From Ruminococcus sp. 210702-SL.1.03 (GTDB lineage: Bacteria > Bacillota > Clostridia > Oscillospirales > Ruminococcaceae), in the NCBI RefSeq assembly GCF_020559915.1, contig NZ_JAJCLZ010000026.1:1-30557 (forward strand): a DNA stretch of 30,557 bases, in the 5' to 3' direction. Below the pieces are notes generated by a model that saw only the letters and a program-made list of their open reading frames with translations, had not been told where the DNA came from and made no database searches. This document shows positions 7,649 to 15,399 of the stretch, piece by piece; the first letter of the stretch is position 1, and every line of letters starts with the position of its first letter. A program made the translations under genes and the position numbers.

Positions 7649-7680
7649 AAAAAAGTCCCCCGCCCGAAAGCGGAGGACCT
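7649..7680 (-). terminator. Terminator of gap
   Basis: On the minus strand GTCCTCCGC pairs with GCGGGGGAC (one G-T pair) across a TTTCG loop and is followed by six T. It sits 33 bases beyond the gap stop codon. Confidence 0.85.
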
Positions 7681-7712
7681 TATGTTATTTAACTAAACAG
7701 TTGATTTTAGGA

Positions 7713-8750
7713 TCAAGCCAGCTCAGCGAAATACTTGATGGTTCTAACCATCTGGCTGGTGTAGCTGTTCTCGTTGTCGTACCAGGAAACTACCTGTACT
7801 TCATAGAGATCGTCAGCGATCTTGGAAACCATGGTCTGAGTAGCGTCGAACAGCGAACCGTATCTCATGCCGATAACGTCGGAAGAAACGATAGGATCGG
7901 TGTTGTAGCCGAAGGACTCAGAAGCAGCAGCCTTCATAGCAGCGTTGATTCCGTCAACGGTAACGTCAGCACCCTTTACAACAGCGGTAAGGATGGTGGT
8001 AGAACCGGTAGGAACAGGAACTCTCTGAGCGGAGCCGATGAGCTTGCCGTTCAGCTCAGGGATAACGAGGCCGATAGCCTTAGCAGCGCCGGTGGAGTTA
8101 GGAACGATGTTAGCAGCACCTGCTCTAGCTCTTCTCAGGTCGCCCTTTCTGTGAGGACCGTCGAGGATCATCTGGTCGCCGGTGTAAGCATGGATAGTGC
8201 TCATGATACCGCTCTGGATAGGAGCATAATCGTTAAGAGCCTTAGCCATAGGAGCGAGGCAGTTGGTGGTGCAGGAAGCAGCCGAGATGATGGTGTCATC
8301 AGCGGTAAGAGTGCCCTCATTTACAGAGTAAACGATGGTCTTGAGGTCATTGCCTGCGGGAGCAGAGATAACAACCTTCTTAGCGCCTGCGTCGATGTGA
8401 GCCTGGCTCTTAGCCTTAGAGGTGTAGAAACCGGTGCACTCGAGAACTACGTCTACGCCGATCTCGCCCCAAGGAAGCTCAGCAGCGTTAGCCTTAGCAT
8501 AGATGGTAAGGGTCTTGCCGTCTACGGTGATGGTGCCTGCTTCGTCGTCAGCAGATACGGTGTGAAGATTCTCACCGATCTTGCCGCAGTAACCGCCCTG
8601 AGCGGTATCGTACTTGAGAAGATCTGCAAGCATCGAAGGCTTGGTAAGATCGTTGATAGCTACAACTTCGTAGCCCTCTGCACCAAACATCTGTCTGAAT
8701 GCAAGACGGCCTATACGGCCGAAACCATTGATAGCAACTTTAACTGACAT
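7713..8750 (-). CDS. gap: Glyceraldehyde-3-phosphate dehydrogenase (NAD-dependent type)
   Basis: This glycolytic enzyme oxidises glyceraldehyde-3-phosphate to 1,3-bisphosphoglycerate. The protein is 345 aa. The Rossmann motif [12 protein letters not shown] is at residues 7-18, Asp34 after AIN favours NAD over NADP, the catalytic Cys160 lies in [12 protein letters not shown] and His187 in [10 protein letters not shown]. The C-terminus [20 protein letters not shown] is typical. The ribosome site AGGAGG is strong and codon choice is visibly more restricted than in neighbouring genes, as expected for high expression. It has its own consensus promoter and terminator. Confidence 0.98.
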   Translation of the reverse strand: MSVKVAINGFGRIGRLAFRQMFGAEGYEVVAINDLTKPSMLADLLKYDTAQGGYCGKIGENLHTVSADDEAGTITVDGKTLTIYAKANAAELPWGEIGVDVVLECTGFYTSKAKSQAHIDAGAKKVVISAPAGNDLKTIVYSVNEGTLTADDTIISAASCTTNCLAPMAKALNDYAPIQSGIMSTIHAYTGDQMILDGPHRKGDLRRARAGAANIVPNSTGAAKAIGLVIPELNGKLIGSAQRVPVPTGSTTILTAVVKGADVTVDGINAAMKAAASESFGYNTDPIVSSDVIGMRYGSLFDATQTMVSKIADDLYEVQVVSWYDNENSYTSQMVRTIKYFAELA

Positions 8751-8824
8751 AGAAATTTTACCTCCTAAAATTATTGTTCAGTCTTTCGGCGCCGCGAAGT
8801 ACATCGCAGGCAACCTATGGTTTT

Positions 8825-8853
8825 ATTATACTACACCTTGAGATTTTTTGCAA
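8825..8853 (-). promoter_or_regulatory. Sigma-A promoter of gap
   Basis: TTGCAA (8848-8853) and TATAAT (8825-8830) on the minus strand are exactly 17 bases apart. A leader of roughly 65-70 bases follows, with a small GC-rich hairpin and then TTAGGAGG before the gap ATG. Confidence 0.85.
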
Positions 8854-8934
8854 GTGTTTTTTAAAAAATATTGTGATTTTTTCATAAACAATTATAAAAT
8901 CGGCGTAAAATTAACCTTTTGTTCATATACGTTA

Positions 8935-9810
8935 TCATATCGAGTAGTTTTTCCGCAGATACCTCAGCATATCGTTCGGCGAAAGTGCAAGCTGCGCGCC
9001 GTCCTCCAGCAGCGCCGTCTGACCTTTAAAAGAGGGGCTGAAAATGTCGTGCGGCGGCAGTACGAAAAGCTCTTTGCCCTGATCTGCGGCGTGCCCCGCG
9101 CTGTTTAGCGAACCGCTCCGCTCGCCCGCCTCCGCGACCAGCACGCAGTCCGCCAGACCCGTTATCAGACGGTTGCGAACCTTGAAATTCTCCGCCAGCG
9201 GCGAAGAGGTCGGCAGGTATTCCGAAATGACCGCGCCCCGCTGCGCTATCTCAGCCTTACGCCGCATAGTTCCGCGCGGGTAATCGTGCAAAATGCCGCA
9301 GCCCAGCACCGCAACAGTGCTGCCCTCTACCGCGAGCGCGCCCTCGTGCGCCGCCGTGTCGATGCCCCTCGCGAATCCGCTGACCACGCACACTCCGCGC
9401 GCAGCCAATTCTGACGAAAACCAGCCCGCCGCCTTTGCCGAATACTCGCAGCAGTCGCGCGCGCCGACCACCGCCGCCGTAGGCGTATCGTTCAGCACGC
9501 TTACATCGCCCAATACGAACAGCAGTGCGGGCGGATCGTCGATCTCGCGCAGACGTTCGGGGTAATCATCGTCCGAAAGCGTGACAACCGAAATATTATG
9601 CCGCTCGCAGCACTCGAATATCATGTCAAGCTGATCGCTTGTCACTCTTTTGAACGCCCGAACGTGCGGCTCGTTTTGCAAAGTTGAGCTGCTTGACAGC
9701 ATTTCAAAACTTTCAAGGGGGTAATCGGGGTCGATAAACCGCCACATCTTGCTGTTTGAAGCACCGAATGCGCACACCAGCCGCAGCCAGTCCCTTTTAG
9801 AAAGCTGCAT
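8935..9810 (-). CDS. dprA: DNA-processing protein DprA/Smf
   Basis: DprA binds incoming single-stranded DNA and loads RecA during natural transformation. The 291-aa protein has a short N-terminal helical part (1-80) and a Rossmann-like core with AAVVGARDCCEYS and SGFARGIDTAAHEGALA (about 144-160), the family hallmark, then GSTVAVLGCGILHDYPRG and RNRLITGLADCVLVAEAGERSG segments. The C-terminal winged-helix domain of longer homologues is absent. The ATG has GGAGG seven bases upstream, and that site lies within the last codons of maf, with a 2-base gap between genes. Many Clostridia keep dprA without obvious competence, so the role may be recombination in general. Confidence 0.92.
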   Translation of the reverse strand: MQLSKRDWLRLVCAFGASNSKMWRFIDPDYPLESFEMLSSSSTLQNEPHVRAFKRVTSDQLDMIFECCERHNISVVTLSDDDYPERLREIDDPPALLFVLGDVSVLNDTPTAAVVGARDCCEYSAKAAGWFSSELAARGVCVVSGFARGIDTAAHEGALAVEGSTVAVLGCGILHDYPRGTMRRKAEIAQRGAVISEYLPTSSPLAENFKVRNRLITGLADCVLVAEAGERSGSLNSAGHAADQGKELFVLPPHDIFSPSFKGQTALLEDGAQLALSPNDMLRYLRKNYSI

Positions 9811-9812
9811 TT

Positions 9813-10409
9813 TCAGACCTCCAAAAGCTTGGCGATAGTCCGAGCCAGCCGCGCCATCGGCAGACCCACGACGTTGTTATAATCGCCCGTGATCTTCTCG
9901 ACCAGCAGTCCGCCGAGCCCTTGTATGCCGTAAGCGCCCGCCTTGTCCATCGGCTCGCCCGTCGCGATGTACGCGCGAAGCTGCTCGTCGTCGGCGGGAT
10001 AAAAAGTCACCGCGGTTTTCTCTGTAAAGCTTTTGACCTTGCCGGCAATACTTACGCACACTCCGCTGCACACCCAGCTTTGCGCGCCTTGCAGACTTTT
10101 CAACATTCTCAGCGCGTCGGCTTCGTCGCGCGGTTTGCCCATCAGTTCGCCTTCGGGACTTATCACCACCGTGTCACAGCCTATCACAACGGCATTGCCG
10201 TCAAGCTTTTCGGCTATACACATACATTTACGCCGCGCTATCATCTCAGCGGCTTCAAACGCGCCGCTGCCCTCCGCGCTCTCGTCGATGTCGGCGGGAA
10301 TGATCTCAAAATCATCGGTCAGCAGCTTCATCAGCTCACGGCGGCGGGGCGAAGCGGATGCAAGCACCACACGTCTGCCGTCAAGCATATTCCATACATT
10401 TACAGACAT
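9813..10409 (-). CDS. maf: Maf-type nucleoside triphosphate pyrophosphatase
   Basis: Maf proteins hydrolyse non-canonical or modified nucleoside triphosphates (dTTP/UTP in the YhdE type) and are linked to septum control in Bacillus. The protein is 198 aa. The N-terminal LASASPRRRELMKLL (residues 16-30) carries the substrate-loop SASPRR, and IGCDTVVISPEG and GKPRDEADALRML follow in family order. The late YGIQGLGGLLVEKITGDYNNVVGLP is also typical. GGGAGG precedes the ATG by five bases. Its end provides the dprA ribosome site, so the two are translationally coupled. Confidence 0.95.
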   Translation of the reverse strand: MSVNVWNMLDGRRVVLASASPRRRELMKLLTDDFEIIPADIDESAEGSGAFEAAEMIARRKCMCIAEKLDGNAVVIGCDTVVISPEGELMGKPRDEADALRMLKSLQGAQSWVCSGVCVSIAGKVKSFTEKTAVTFYPADDEQLRAYIATGEPMDKAGAYGIQGLGGLLVEKITGDYNNVVGLPMARLARTIAKLLEV

Positions 10410-10420
10410 TCTATCCTCCC

Positions 10421-10449
10421 AAAAAAAGGGACTGCCTTTTGAGCAGTCC
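10421..10449 (-). terminator. Terminator between the zinc-ribbon gene and maf
   Basis: On the minus strand GGACTGC and GCAGTCC form a perfect 7-bp stem with a 7-base loop, followed by C and seven T. It separates the SpoIID/zinc-ribbon unit from maf-dprA. Confidence 0.88.
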
Positions 10450-10455
10450 GCGTGA

Positions 10456-10704
10456 TCATCTTTCCAATTTCTTGCCGCAGCTTGGACAAAAATCCGAGCC
10501 GCTCATGTCGTGGAATCCGCAGTTTGTACAAAAAACACCCGTGCGTATCTCTTCCTGCGGCGCACTTTCCGTCTGCGGACGCGCAAAAGCGCTCATGTCC
10601 TGCTTTGCAGTATTGGGTACAGGCTGAGGCTCGGGCTGTGGCTGCGCGCTCTGCACATTCTGATACTGCGAGTTCGGCTGCTGATACGCCTGCTGGAAAT
10701 TCTG
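10456..10704 (-). pseudogene. C-terminal part of the zinc-ribbon protein, cut off by an amber codon
   Basis: Directly after the TAG at 10705-10707 the same frame stays open for 82 codons. It encodes a Gln/Pro-rich linker (QNFQQAYQQPNSQYQ and onwards) and a second zinc ribbon with two CxxC pairs (FCTNCGFHDMSGSDFCPSCG) near the C-terminus. The linker begins exactly at the stop and is full of CAG codons, so a single CAG-to-TAG change explains the break. No ribosome binding site precedes the first internal ATG. The part is probably silent unless the amber codon is read through or is a sequence error. The terminator at 10421-10449 follows. Confidence 0.75.
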
Positions 10705-11067
10705 CTACGCGGGGTCGTTGCGAGTACCGCAGTTCGGGCAGAAAACCGAGTTTTGCGGCAACTCCATACCGCAGTTCACGCAGTGGCGTATGCCCTTTAC
10801 CGCCTGTAACTGCGCGGCGAGCTGCTCGTTGCGCGCTATGTAGGCGTCTATCTGCGCGGCGATCTTAAGCGCTTCAGGGTCTTTTATCTCGTTTATAAGG
10901 CGTGATTTTACATAAAGTCCAAGATTTTTCATCAGCTTGTCGATCTCCGCGCTGTTTGCCGAGATCTCGCCGTTTATCCTGGCAGTTTCAGTCATTTTCT
11001 TCGTCTGCGCAGATACCTTATTTGCGCCGCTTGATATTTTTCTGCCGATCTCATCTATAAATGCCAT
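10705..11067 (-). CDS. Zinc-ribbon protein with N-terminal coiled coil (truncated by in-frame amber)
   Basis: The 120-aa product begins with about 80 residues of predicted long helix or coiled coil (MAFIDEIGRKISSGANKVSA onwards, rich in Lys/Glu/Ala) and ends in a zinc ribbon with two CxxC pairs (HCVNCGMELPQNSVFCPNCG). Its stop is a TAG within an otherwise continuous frame of 203 sense codons, so the original protein likely had two zinc ribbons joined by a Gln-rich linker. AAAGGA lies eight bases before the ATG. It follows the SpoIID-type gene after 20 bases and is probably cotranscribed. I do not recognise a specific function; such double-ribbon proteins are common small cytosolic proteins of unknown role in Clostridia. 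Confidence 0.75.
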   Translation of the reverse strand: MAFIDEIGRKISSGANKVSAQTKKMTETARINGEISANSAEIDKLMKNLGLYVKSRLINEIKDPEALKIAAQIDAYIARNEQLAAQLQAVKGIRHCVNCGMELPQNSVFCPNCGTRNDPA

Positions 11068-11087
11068 ATATATCTTCCTTTCGATCT

Positions 11088-12395
11088 TTACGGCTGCGAA
11101 GAGTTCTCCTCGGGCGCTTGTTCCGCGCTGCTTTCGGTGCTCTGCTCAGGCTCGGGCGTGTCGGCAGGTATGCCCCTCTGCACTGCCTTTGCGTTCTCGT
11201 CTGAGAGCGCCAGCGAGGTGTTGAGGTAATAGTGCCGCAATATCTGGTCGTAAGTCCAGCCGTGCTTCGCGTACAGGCAAGCCCCCCACTGCGACATTCC
11301 TACGCCGTGGCCCCAACCGAACGAGTTGAACAAAAACTCACCGTTGTCATAGCTTACGGTAAATGCCTGCGATTTGAGGTCGAATATCTCCTGCATCGTG
11401 CGCGCCGTGATGGTCTTTTGCCCGTCGATATTGACATAGCCTATGTACTTCCCGCTGTAAACGTCCTCCATCGAGAACCAGTTTTTCACATTATCTGAAA
11501 GCGTCAGCCCAAGCTTTTCCTGCAAGATCGAGCGCACTTCGTCTTCCGTAAATTTATATTCCAGCCCGTAATTCGGGTCTTCGTTGTCATATTCGCTCAC
11601 TACCGCCCGCAGATACGGGTAGTATACTTCCCATATGCGCTCGCTTTCGATGGAATAGCCGGCGGTCGAAGCCGAATACACAGCGTTTATGATCTCGCCG
11701 TCGTAATAAACAGCCTGCCCCTCTACTGCCGAAACGCATTTTTCTATTTTTTCCGGATAATTCTGTTTCAGACCCACGGTGGGCACTCTGTCAATAGAGT
11801 CATTGAACCGCAGATACGAATACGCCGCTACAACCTGCGCCTTTATGGCGTTCTCGTCCCAATCGCTGCCTATCTCGCTGTAGACAGCCTGACACAGCAG
11901 CTCGTGCGCATTAAGCGTCACCTGATTGCCCGAGATGATGTCATCTACTGTATAGTATTCGTCCTTTACACTTCGCGTGTCGGTAAAATTCAGCGCATCG
12001 GGGTGCGGGTCGTAGATAGTCGTGGTGTCAAGTTCGTAAACTGCGTCAAATTTATTTTCCGCGTCCTTTTCCGCCTGCGACTTTTTCTTATCGATCTTTA
12101 GCAGCATTCTGTAATCTTCCAGCTTTGCCTTTTTATACTTGCGGGCTTTGGGGAGCTGGAGAGCCGTAACGGTGCGCGCCGACATATTTTCCGCGTACTC
12201 AACGGCTGATACAAGCTTCTGCACGCCCTGCGGAGAAGTCTGAGCCGCCGCAGTTTCCTGCGCGTAAACGGGCGCGGCATGAGTGATATTCGGAGTATTT
12301 TGTGTAAAAACAAAAGCGCCGTACCCTGCGATAGCGCCTGCGCCGATCACAAACGAGCTTATCTGCGCCGTTATTCTTTTCGCAATGACCTTCAT
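11088..12395 (-). CDS. spoIID: SpoIID/LytB-type peptidoglycan lytic protein
   Basis: SpoIID-family enzymes cleave peptidoglycan glycan strands and in Bacillus are needed for forespore engulfment. The 435-aa protein has an N-terminal membrane anchor or signal (about residues 10-32) and a charged region to about 155. The SpoIID domain follows, with the likely catalytic Glu174 in AVYSEIGSDWDENAIKAQVV. AVYSASTAGYSIESERIWE and GWGHGVGMSQWGACLYAKHG complete the family signature. The last 40 residues are Glu/Ser/Pro-rich. The ATG has GAGGA upstream. The promoter is a near-consensus sigma-A type rather than sigma-E, so a vegetative LytB-like role is possible; the gene symbol is therefore provisional. 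Confidence 0.85.
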   Translation of the reverse strand: MKVIAKRITAQISSFVIGAGAIAGYGAFVFTQNTPNITHAAPVYAQETAAAQTSPQGVQKLVSAVEYAENMSARTVTALQLPKARKYKKAKLEDYRMLLKIDKKKSQAEKDAENKFDAVYELDTTTIYDPHPDALNFTDTRSVKDEYYTVDDIISGNQVTLNAHELLCQAVYSEIGSDWDENAIKAQVVAAYSYLRFNDSIDRVPTVGLKQNYPEKIEKCVSAVEGQAVYYDGEIINAVYSASTAGYSIESERIWEVYYPYLRAVVSEYDNEDPNYGLEYKFTEDEVRSILQEKLGLTLSDNVKNWFSMEDVYSGKYIGYVNIDGQKTITARTMQEIFDLKSQAFTVSYDNGEFLFNSFGWGHGVGMSQWGACLYAKHGWTYDQILRHYYLNTSLALSDENAKAVQRGIPADTPEPEQSTESSAEQAPEENSSQP

Positions 12396-12452
12396 GTTTT
12401 ATCCTCATCTGGTCTGGCGGCGCAAATATTGCTATTTTCAGCCGCTGTTTTT

Positions 12453-12480
12453 ATTATATCATAAAATGCCAAAAAGTCAA
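12453..12480 (-). promoter_or_regulatory. Sigma-A promoter of the SpoIID-type gene
   Basis: TTGACT (12475-12480) and TATAAT (12453-12458) on the minus strand are 16 bases apart. It lies about 58 bases upstream of the start codon, in the gap after the SleB-type gene. Confidence 0.75.
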
Positions 12481-12565
12481 GGTAAAAAACTTTCTGCCCT
12501 GACTTTTCGTTATTCTTCACAAATCCTGCCAAATCGAAGTATGCAACTCCAACAAGGCAAGGTAC

Positions 12566-13663
12566 TTACTTGAAGTATCTCTGACCGTCCACTTCGAGGC
12601 AGAAGGTAAGAGTTTCAAACCACGCCGCGGTAGAGCCGCTGCAGTACTGCGGTGCGTAGTAGTAGATAGCGCCGTTGGAATTATCCTCTCCGCCGAGGGC
12701 GCGTCTTGCGCACTCTATAGTGTTTTCGGAAGGCGTATTATATCCGTTGTAGTAATTATAAATAGCCGTAAACTGGTCTGCCTGAGTGAGCACGCCCGAG
12801 ATGCTGTCGGGAAAAGCGCTCGACTTTACACGGTTGATGATAACGTTCGCTACGGCTATCTTGCTCTCTTCCGAGCAGTCGCCGACCTCGCCCTGAAGCA
12901 CATAGCAGAGCATATCGAACTCATCGTCGGTGTACGAAATAACATCGGCGGCGGGCGTTTCGGGCTTGCTTTCATCAGCGTATCTCTTCATGCAGTAGCC
13001 GGTCTTGCCGTCAGCCTTTATCCTGTACCAATCTGAGGTATAGCCTGTAACGGTGATCTCGGTATTCTCAGAGAGTATCGTGATTATATCATCGTCAAGC
13101 GTAGGACCTTTACGCATATTCACCTTGTCGTTGGTGTACATGGTAACAGCCGCGCAGGGTTTTACTTCCTCAGCCGCAGGTGCTTCCTGCTTCTCAGCCT
13201 CAGTAGTTACCTGCTCGGTAACGGCGGTAGCAGCCGCAGTGGTAACTGCCTCGGTCTTTGCCGATGTATTTTCGGTAGTCTTAGCCGTCTTTTCAGCGGT
13301 CTTTGCCGACTTGGCAGCAGTCTTGCTCTTAGCGGTCTCGGTAGCCTTTACCGTTTCGATAACGAGGTCGTACTCCTCTATGCCAGCCTTTTTCCAAGTT
13401 TCTGCAGCCTGCGAAACGCTTGTCTGCGTTTCCTCAGCAGAAGATGTGTCTGCCGCCGATACAGTCTTTACCGCAGCCGTGCCCTTAACGCTATCCGCCT
13501 TAGGTATGCTGCTGCCGCCGATAAATGCGTAAACGCCTACCACGCCTACCGCAAGTATCGCGAGAGCGCCTGCGCCAAGCACTGAGCCTGCGCGGCGTAC
13601 TAAAGTAACTGCGTCGGAAGCGTCTTCATTCTTATTGACCGCTTCAAACTTTCTGAACTTCAT
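12566..13663 (-). CDS. SleB-type cell wall hydrolase with SH3 domain
   Basis: This is a predicted membrane-anchored peptidoglycan hydrolase of the SleB/CwlJ (Hydrolase_2) family. A membrane helix lies at about residues 25-49, followed by an Ala/Thr/Lys-rich low-complexity linker (about 57-168). A bacterial SH3 domain spans about 172-230 (TMYTNDKVNMRKGPTLDDDI) and a SleB domain spans 245-365. The likely catalytic Glu259 is in LQGEVGDCSEESKIAVANVI, followed by NRVKSSAFPDSISGVLTQ. SleB is a spore-cortex lytic transglycosylase in Bacillus, but the SH3-plus-linker form also occurs in vegetative walls. The start is uncertain: ATG 13663 is 13 bases after AAAGG, while GTG 13672 is only 4. It lies 99 bases downstream of the sortase gene on the same strand. 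Confidence 0.88.
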   Translation of the reverse strand: MKFRKFEAVNKNEDASDAVTLVRRAGSVLGAGALAILAVGVVGVYAFIGGSSIPKADSVKGTAAVKTVSAADTSSAEETQTSVSQAAETWKKAGIEEYDLVIETVKATETAKSKTAAKSAKTAEKTAKTTENTSAKTEAVTTAAATAVTEQVTTEAEKQEAPAAEEVKPCAAVTMYTNDKVNMRKGPTLDDDIITILSENTEITVTGYTSDWYRIKADGKTGYCMKRYADESKPETPAADVISYTDDEFDMLCYVLQGEVGDCSEESKIAVANVIINRVKSSAFPDSISGVLTQADQFTAIYNYYNGYNTPSENTIECARRALGGEDNSNGAIYYYAPQYCSGSTAAWFETLTFCLEVDGQRYFK

Positions 13664-13762
13664 CAAAATCACATTGCCTTTCCGGCAGCTTTGCGCCGCC
13701 TATCTCTGCTCAAAAAATTCGGGAAATACTATGCAGAGATGTTCGCCTTGCGGACAGTTTTT

Positions 13763-14827
13763 TTAATAGCTCCAGCCGAGATATTTCTTCGAGTTGCCCC
13801 AGACATTCCGCCATACCTGAGGGAAGTAAATATCCTTATCTTTTTTCTCTTTATAGGAGGCGAGTATCGCTTCCTTATCGTCGTCCTTATCAAGTTTTTT
13901 CGCAACTATTACCCAGCGCATATTCGCAACTTCGTTCGAGCAGGTCGAAAGGGTGATGTAGTCATCATCGGGGTCGCACTGTATGTCGCAGGAATACCAA
14001 GAAGATTTTTCGACGTTATCGATCCATGTTTCAAACTTGTAATCCTGATCGTCGAAATTTCTGTATCTCCAGTAATCGAAGAGGTGGCCGTTATCCTGAG
14101 ATTCGTTTACCGCCGCCACAAAGCAGCTGAAAATAACGTACTCCTCGTTGGTATCGTAAATAGTGTTGAACTCGATTATCGGGTATTTCTTGAGCATTTT
14201 TACGCCGCTCTTGTACTCCGCCAGATGCGTGAACGAAGTGCCGAGCTTTCTCATGTGGTGACCGTATATCGTGATGTTATCGGCCTGTCCGTTTTTATCT
14301 ATCGGCACTACATAATCGGCGTAAATGCTGCCCGATTCGTAAGGCTGGTTGTCGATATTGTGGGTAAGGTAATAATCGTTATCGCTGTGCTGGAGCACGG
14401 GATAATTTATGTATTCCTTTCCCTCAGAGTTAGTAAAGCCGGGTATCTTTATCCAGCCGACTACCTCCTTGTTGCGTTTCAGCAGCTTTTTCGCCCAAGC
14501 CTGCACCTTGCGCTGCTTAGCTTCGGGGCTGCTGTTCTCGCCGTCGTCCGCCTTTACCTGGTCGAAATTTATATCGTCAGTAAAATCAGGCTCCAGCGAC
14601 TGTATCTGCGCGGTGTATTCCAGCGTGTCCTTATCCGTTTCAAGGAAGTCGGTAAGCTGGTTCACTGACGAGCAGAACAAAGCTATCGAGCCGATGAAGA
14701 TCACCTTGCGGACGACCTCCGCGGCGTGGTCCCCTTTCCAGGGAATAAAATATTTAAAAAATCTGACAAAGAAATTTGTGTTGTCATTTTCTTTGTCGAT
14801 ATGGAGCGTTTCATTCGCCATAGACAT
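13763..14827 (-). CDS. srtB: Class B sortase
   Basis: Sortase B is a membrane transpeptidase that cleaves a C-terminal sorting signal and links proteins to peptidoglycan. The 354-aa product has a cytoplasmic N-tail (1-40), a membrane helix (about 41-57), an acidic linker, and a catalytic domain from about 110. His190/191 are in TIYGHHMRKLG, Cys296 in the TLSTC motif and Arg304 in MRWVIVAKKL. NYPVLQHSDNDYYLTHNIDN and GSIYADY are typical class B blocks. I chose ATG 14827, which is 12 bases after AAAGGA and 8 bases after the pncC stop; a TTG at 14839 and an ATG at 14821 are alternatives. It is cotranscribed with pncC. No sorting-signal substrate is encoded in the window. Confidence 0.93.
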   Translation of the reverse strand: MSMANETLHIDKENDNTNFFVRFFKYFIPWKGDHAAEVVRKVIFIGSIALFCSSVNQLTDFLETDKDTLEYTAQIQSLEPDFTDDINFDQVKADDGENSSPEAKQRKVQAWAKKLLKRNKEVVGWIKIPGFTNSEGKEYINYPVLQHSDNDYYLTHNIDNQPYESGSIYADYVVPIDKNGQADNITIYGHHMRKLGTSFTHLAEYKSGVKMLKKYPIIEFNTIYDTNEEYVIFSCFVAAVNESQDNGHLFDYWRYRNFDDQDYKFETWIDNVEKSSWYSCDIQCDPDDDYITLSTCSNEVANMRWVIVAKKLDKDDDKEAILASYKEKKDKDIYFPQVWRNVWGNSKKYLGWSY

Positions 14828-14835
14828 TTTGCCGA

Positions 14836-15399
14836 TCAATCCTTTCTCTTCTCTATCGCGCCGCCGTCGCTCAGCAGCATCTCTGACAGCATTTGCAGCA
14901 TACGCGCTACCGTCAGTCTGCGGATCTCTCTTCTGTCTAACTTTTCATATCCGTTTTCATTGTAGAGCATCAGATCCCGCGTCACCTCGTTATGCGGGCC
15001 GCGTACCGAAACGTACACCGTACCGACAGGCTTTTCAGCCGTGCCGCCCGAAGGCCCTGCGATACCCGTGACCGCCGCAGCGTAATCTGTTTCAAATACC
15101 CTAGCCGCGCCCGCGCTCATCTCCCGCGCAGTTTCGGCAGAGTAAACTGTGTACCGCCGCAAAGTTTCGGGCGATACGCCCAGCAGCTTTACCTTAATCT
15201 CTTCGGTATAAGTCACCGCGCCGCCGTGAAAGACGTTTGAAGCGCCCGGCACTGCGGTAACAGCCGCCGCGAACAGCCCGCCCGTGCAGCTTTCAGCCGC
15301 AGACAGGGTAAGCCTGTGCTCTGTCATATATTTTACAACATTCTCCGCCAGACTGTCAATAGTTTCTGTAACCAATTTGTTATCTTCGTGAATTTCCAT
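14836..15399 (-). CDS. pncC: Nicotinamide-nucleotide amidohydrolase, CinA C-terminal domain
   Basis: This is the stand-alone CinA C-terminal domain, which deamidates NMN to nicotinate mononucleotide for NAD recycling. The 187-aa protein shows SAAESCTGGLFAAAVTAVPG (residues 33-52), FHGGAVTYTEEIKVKLLGV and AAVTGIAGPSGGTAEKPVGT, all family signatures including the likely catalytic serine and GIAGP loop. The ATG at 15399 has GGGGGA seven bases upstream; an earlier in-frame start at 15435 lacks one. It is the first gene of a unit with the sortase, whose ribosome site lies in its last codons. Confidence 0.92.
   Translation of the reverse strand: MEIHEDNKLVTETIDSLAENVVKYMTEHRLTLSAAESCTGGLFAAAVTAVPGASNVFHGGAVTYTEEIKVKLLGVSPETLRRYTVYSAETAREMSAGAARVFETDYAAAVTGIAGPSGGTAEKPVGTVYVSVRGPHNEVTRDLMLYNENGYEKLDRREIRRLTVARMLQMLSEMLLSDGGAIEKRKD

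Noticed and set aside
7641..8747. Long plus-strand reading frame of 368 codons opposite gap
   Set aside because: It is the antisense of a clear gap gene with restricted codon use, which leaves the opposite strand open. It has no ribosome site and no family resemblance.
10705..10707. TAG read as pyrrolysine or as a programmed recoding signal
   Set aside because: The context is a CAG-rich linker with no conserved structure visible, and all other genes here end at ordinary stops. A simple nonsense change is the plainer reading.
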